From the NCBI GenBank assembly GCA_020629035.1, contig JAHDEC010000008.1:62001-126000 (forward strand): a stretch of DNA of 64,000 nt, in the 5' to 3' direction. This document shows, one piece after another, positions 63,338 through 64,000 of the stretch. Position 1 is the stretch's first letter; every line of letters begins with the position of its first letter. The stretch is from Saprospiraceae bacterium (GTDB taxonomy: Bacteria; Bacteroidota; Bacteroidia; Chitinophagales; Saprospiraceae). The position numbers were made by a program, and so were the translations under genes. Under the pieces are notes generated by a model. It made no database searches. It saw only the letters and a program-made list of their open reading frames with translations, and was not told where the DNA came from.

Positions 63338-64000
63338 ATGATTAAAAAGGATAAACTGACCAAAATCAATTTGTATGATAAGTTCAACGCTGCTTTTGTC
63401 AGTCTAATAACCCCTGAAATGCCAGGTTTGAATAAAATCAGAAAGCAAAATTCCTATTCAAAAGAACCTACTTTAGAACGACCTTTTGAGATGCCTTTAG
63501 AATTTATATCTATTGATGGAATAAAAATTAGGATGGCAAAGTCCGTTATTGATAGTAATAATAAAGAAACAATTGTTCTACTATCAGCCTTTCCGCACAC
63601 CATTATTGCATATTCTCCTCTTTGGGATACATTAAAAAAAGAATACAATGTTTACACTTATGATTTGCCTGGATTTGGAGCAAGTGAAACTAAATCTGAA
63701 TACATGTCTTTTGGATTTCAAGGCAAGTTCTTAAATTCATTTTTGACACATTTTAACATTGAAGATTCTCATTTAGTGGCTCCAGATGTAGGTATGGCCA
63801 GTGCATTGTCTTATGTTATCAATCATAAGAATAAAATTAAATCATTGATGATTGGTGATGGACCTGCTGCATTGCCAACATCTGAACCGAGCATTATGAA
63901 AAAAATGGTGCATTCGGGTTTTTGGAGAACTATGTTTATCATTGCCGGAAGCGGTGCTTTGATCGAATCATCAAAGAATTTAGGGAATGTTAGGTATGTT
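63338..64000 (+). CDS. Haloalkane dehalogenase/epoxide hydrolase-like enzyme, partial
   Basis: 221 residues from ATG 63338 are visible; the C-terminus is beyond the window. LLSAFPHTIIAYSPLWDTL (oxyanion region), YDLPGFGAS and VAPDVGMASALSY are seen. In the nucleophile elbow Asp stands where lipases have Ser, the pattern of dehalogenases and epoxide hydrolases. The catalytic His is not in view. It is probably controlled by the HxlR regulator upstream. Confidence 0.85.
   Translation, partial: MIKKDKLTKINLYDKFNAAFVSLITPEMPGLNKIRKQNSYSKEPTLERPFEMPLEFISIDGIKIRMAKSVIDSNNKETIVLLSAFPHTIIAYSPLWDTLKKEYNVYTYDLPGFGASETKSEYMSFGFQGKFLNSFLTHFNIEDSHLVAPDVGMASALSYVINHKNKIKSLMIGDGPAALPTSEPSIMKKMVHSGFWRTMFIIAGSGALIESSKNLGNVRYV

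Overview
The window looks like a chromosomal segment of a low-GC member of the Bacteroidota (the class cannot be fixed from the sequence alone). The signs are many lipoproteins with a short hydrophobic leader and a Cys, many small outer-membrane beta-barrels ending in an aromatic residue, a CusA pump fused to its TolC-type channel, a four-helix-bundle (23S intervening-sequence-like) gene, weak ribosome binding sites, and scattered TAnnTTTG-like -7 boxes. No 16S/23S rRNA, phage, CRISPR array or intact transposase gene is visible.

Layout. 1-2.5 kb: two cell-surface lipoproteins (PKD and beta-helix types), remnants of a GIY-YIG gene and a Cys-rich gene, and a tRNA with anticodon CAU next to degenerate copies of its own 5' part. 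2.7-8.9 kb: MOSC protein, an outer-membrane protein coupled to a DUF3179 lipoprotein, and small housekeeping or membrane proteins. 9-13.1 kb: a beta-oxidation pair (thiolase and FadN-type dehydrogenase/hydratase) split by a broken four-helix-bundle gene set in AGTAC repeats. 14-17.8 kb: a tandem pair of CSLREA-type beta-helix lipoproteins. 17.8-21.5 kb: RluA-type pseudouridine synthase, CvfB-type S1 protein and a hydrolase lipoprotein. 22.3-29 kb: a heavy-metal efflux locus (DUF6660-type protein, CusA-TolC fusion, His-rich CusB, isoprenylcysteine-methyltransferase-like protein). 29-37 kb: SAM methyltransferase, L-serine dehydratase, an overlapping YciI / ECF42-type sigma / DUF2461 operon, a FIST plus hybrid histidine kinase pair, and a GNAT enzyme. 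37-50 kb: unknown lipoprotein, POT peptide transporter, 7TM protein, a broken serine hydrolase, DeoC, transglutaminase, YfcC-type carrier, Crp/Fnr regulator, XRE membrane regulator and a serine hydrolase. 50.3-53.5 kb: an HxlR regulator divergent from three oxidoreductases. 53.6-59 kb: argE with an insertion, then two proteins of unknown function. 59.3-64 kb: HI0933-type flavoprotein, hydrolase, outer-membrane protein, and an HxlR regulator divergent from a dehalogenase/epoxide-hydrolase-like enzyme that runs off the end.

The most notable element lies at 54.7-57.8 kb. A two-gene unit has been inserted exactly at the 3' end of argE and is bounded by perfect 68-bp direct repeats of that 3' end. 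Gene 1 encodes a 128-residue protein that reads as a beta-grasp (ubiquitin/MoaD/ThiS-like) protein ending in a free Gly-Gly. Gene 2 encodes a large DUF4132-type protein that follows after 13 bases, or overlaps if an earlier start is used. No E1, E2 or JAB-type gene is nearby. I infer a mobile Gly-Gly protein plus DUF4132 module of unknown function. The repeats and the GG tail are seen directly, while the fold and the partnership are inferences.
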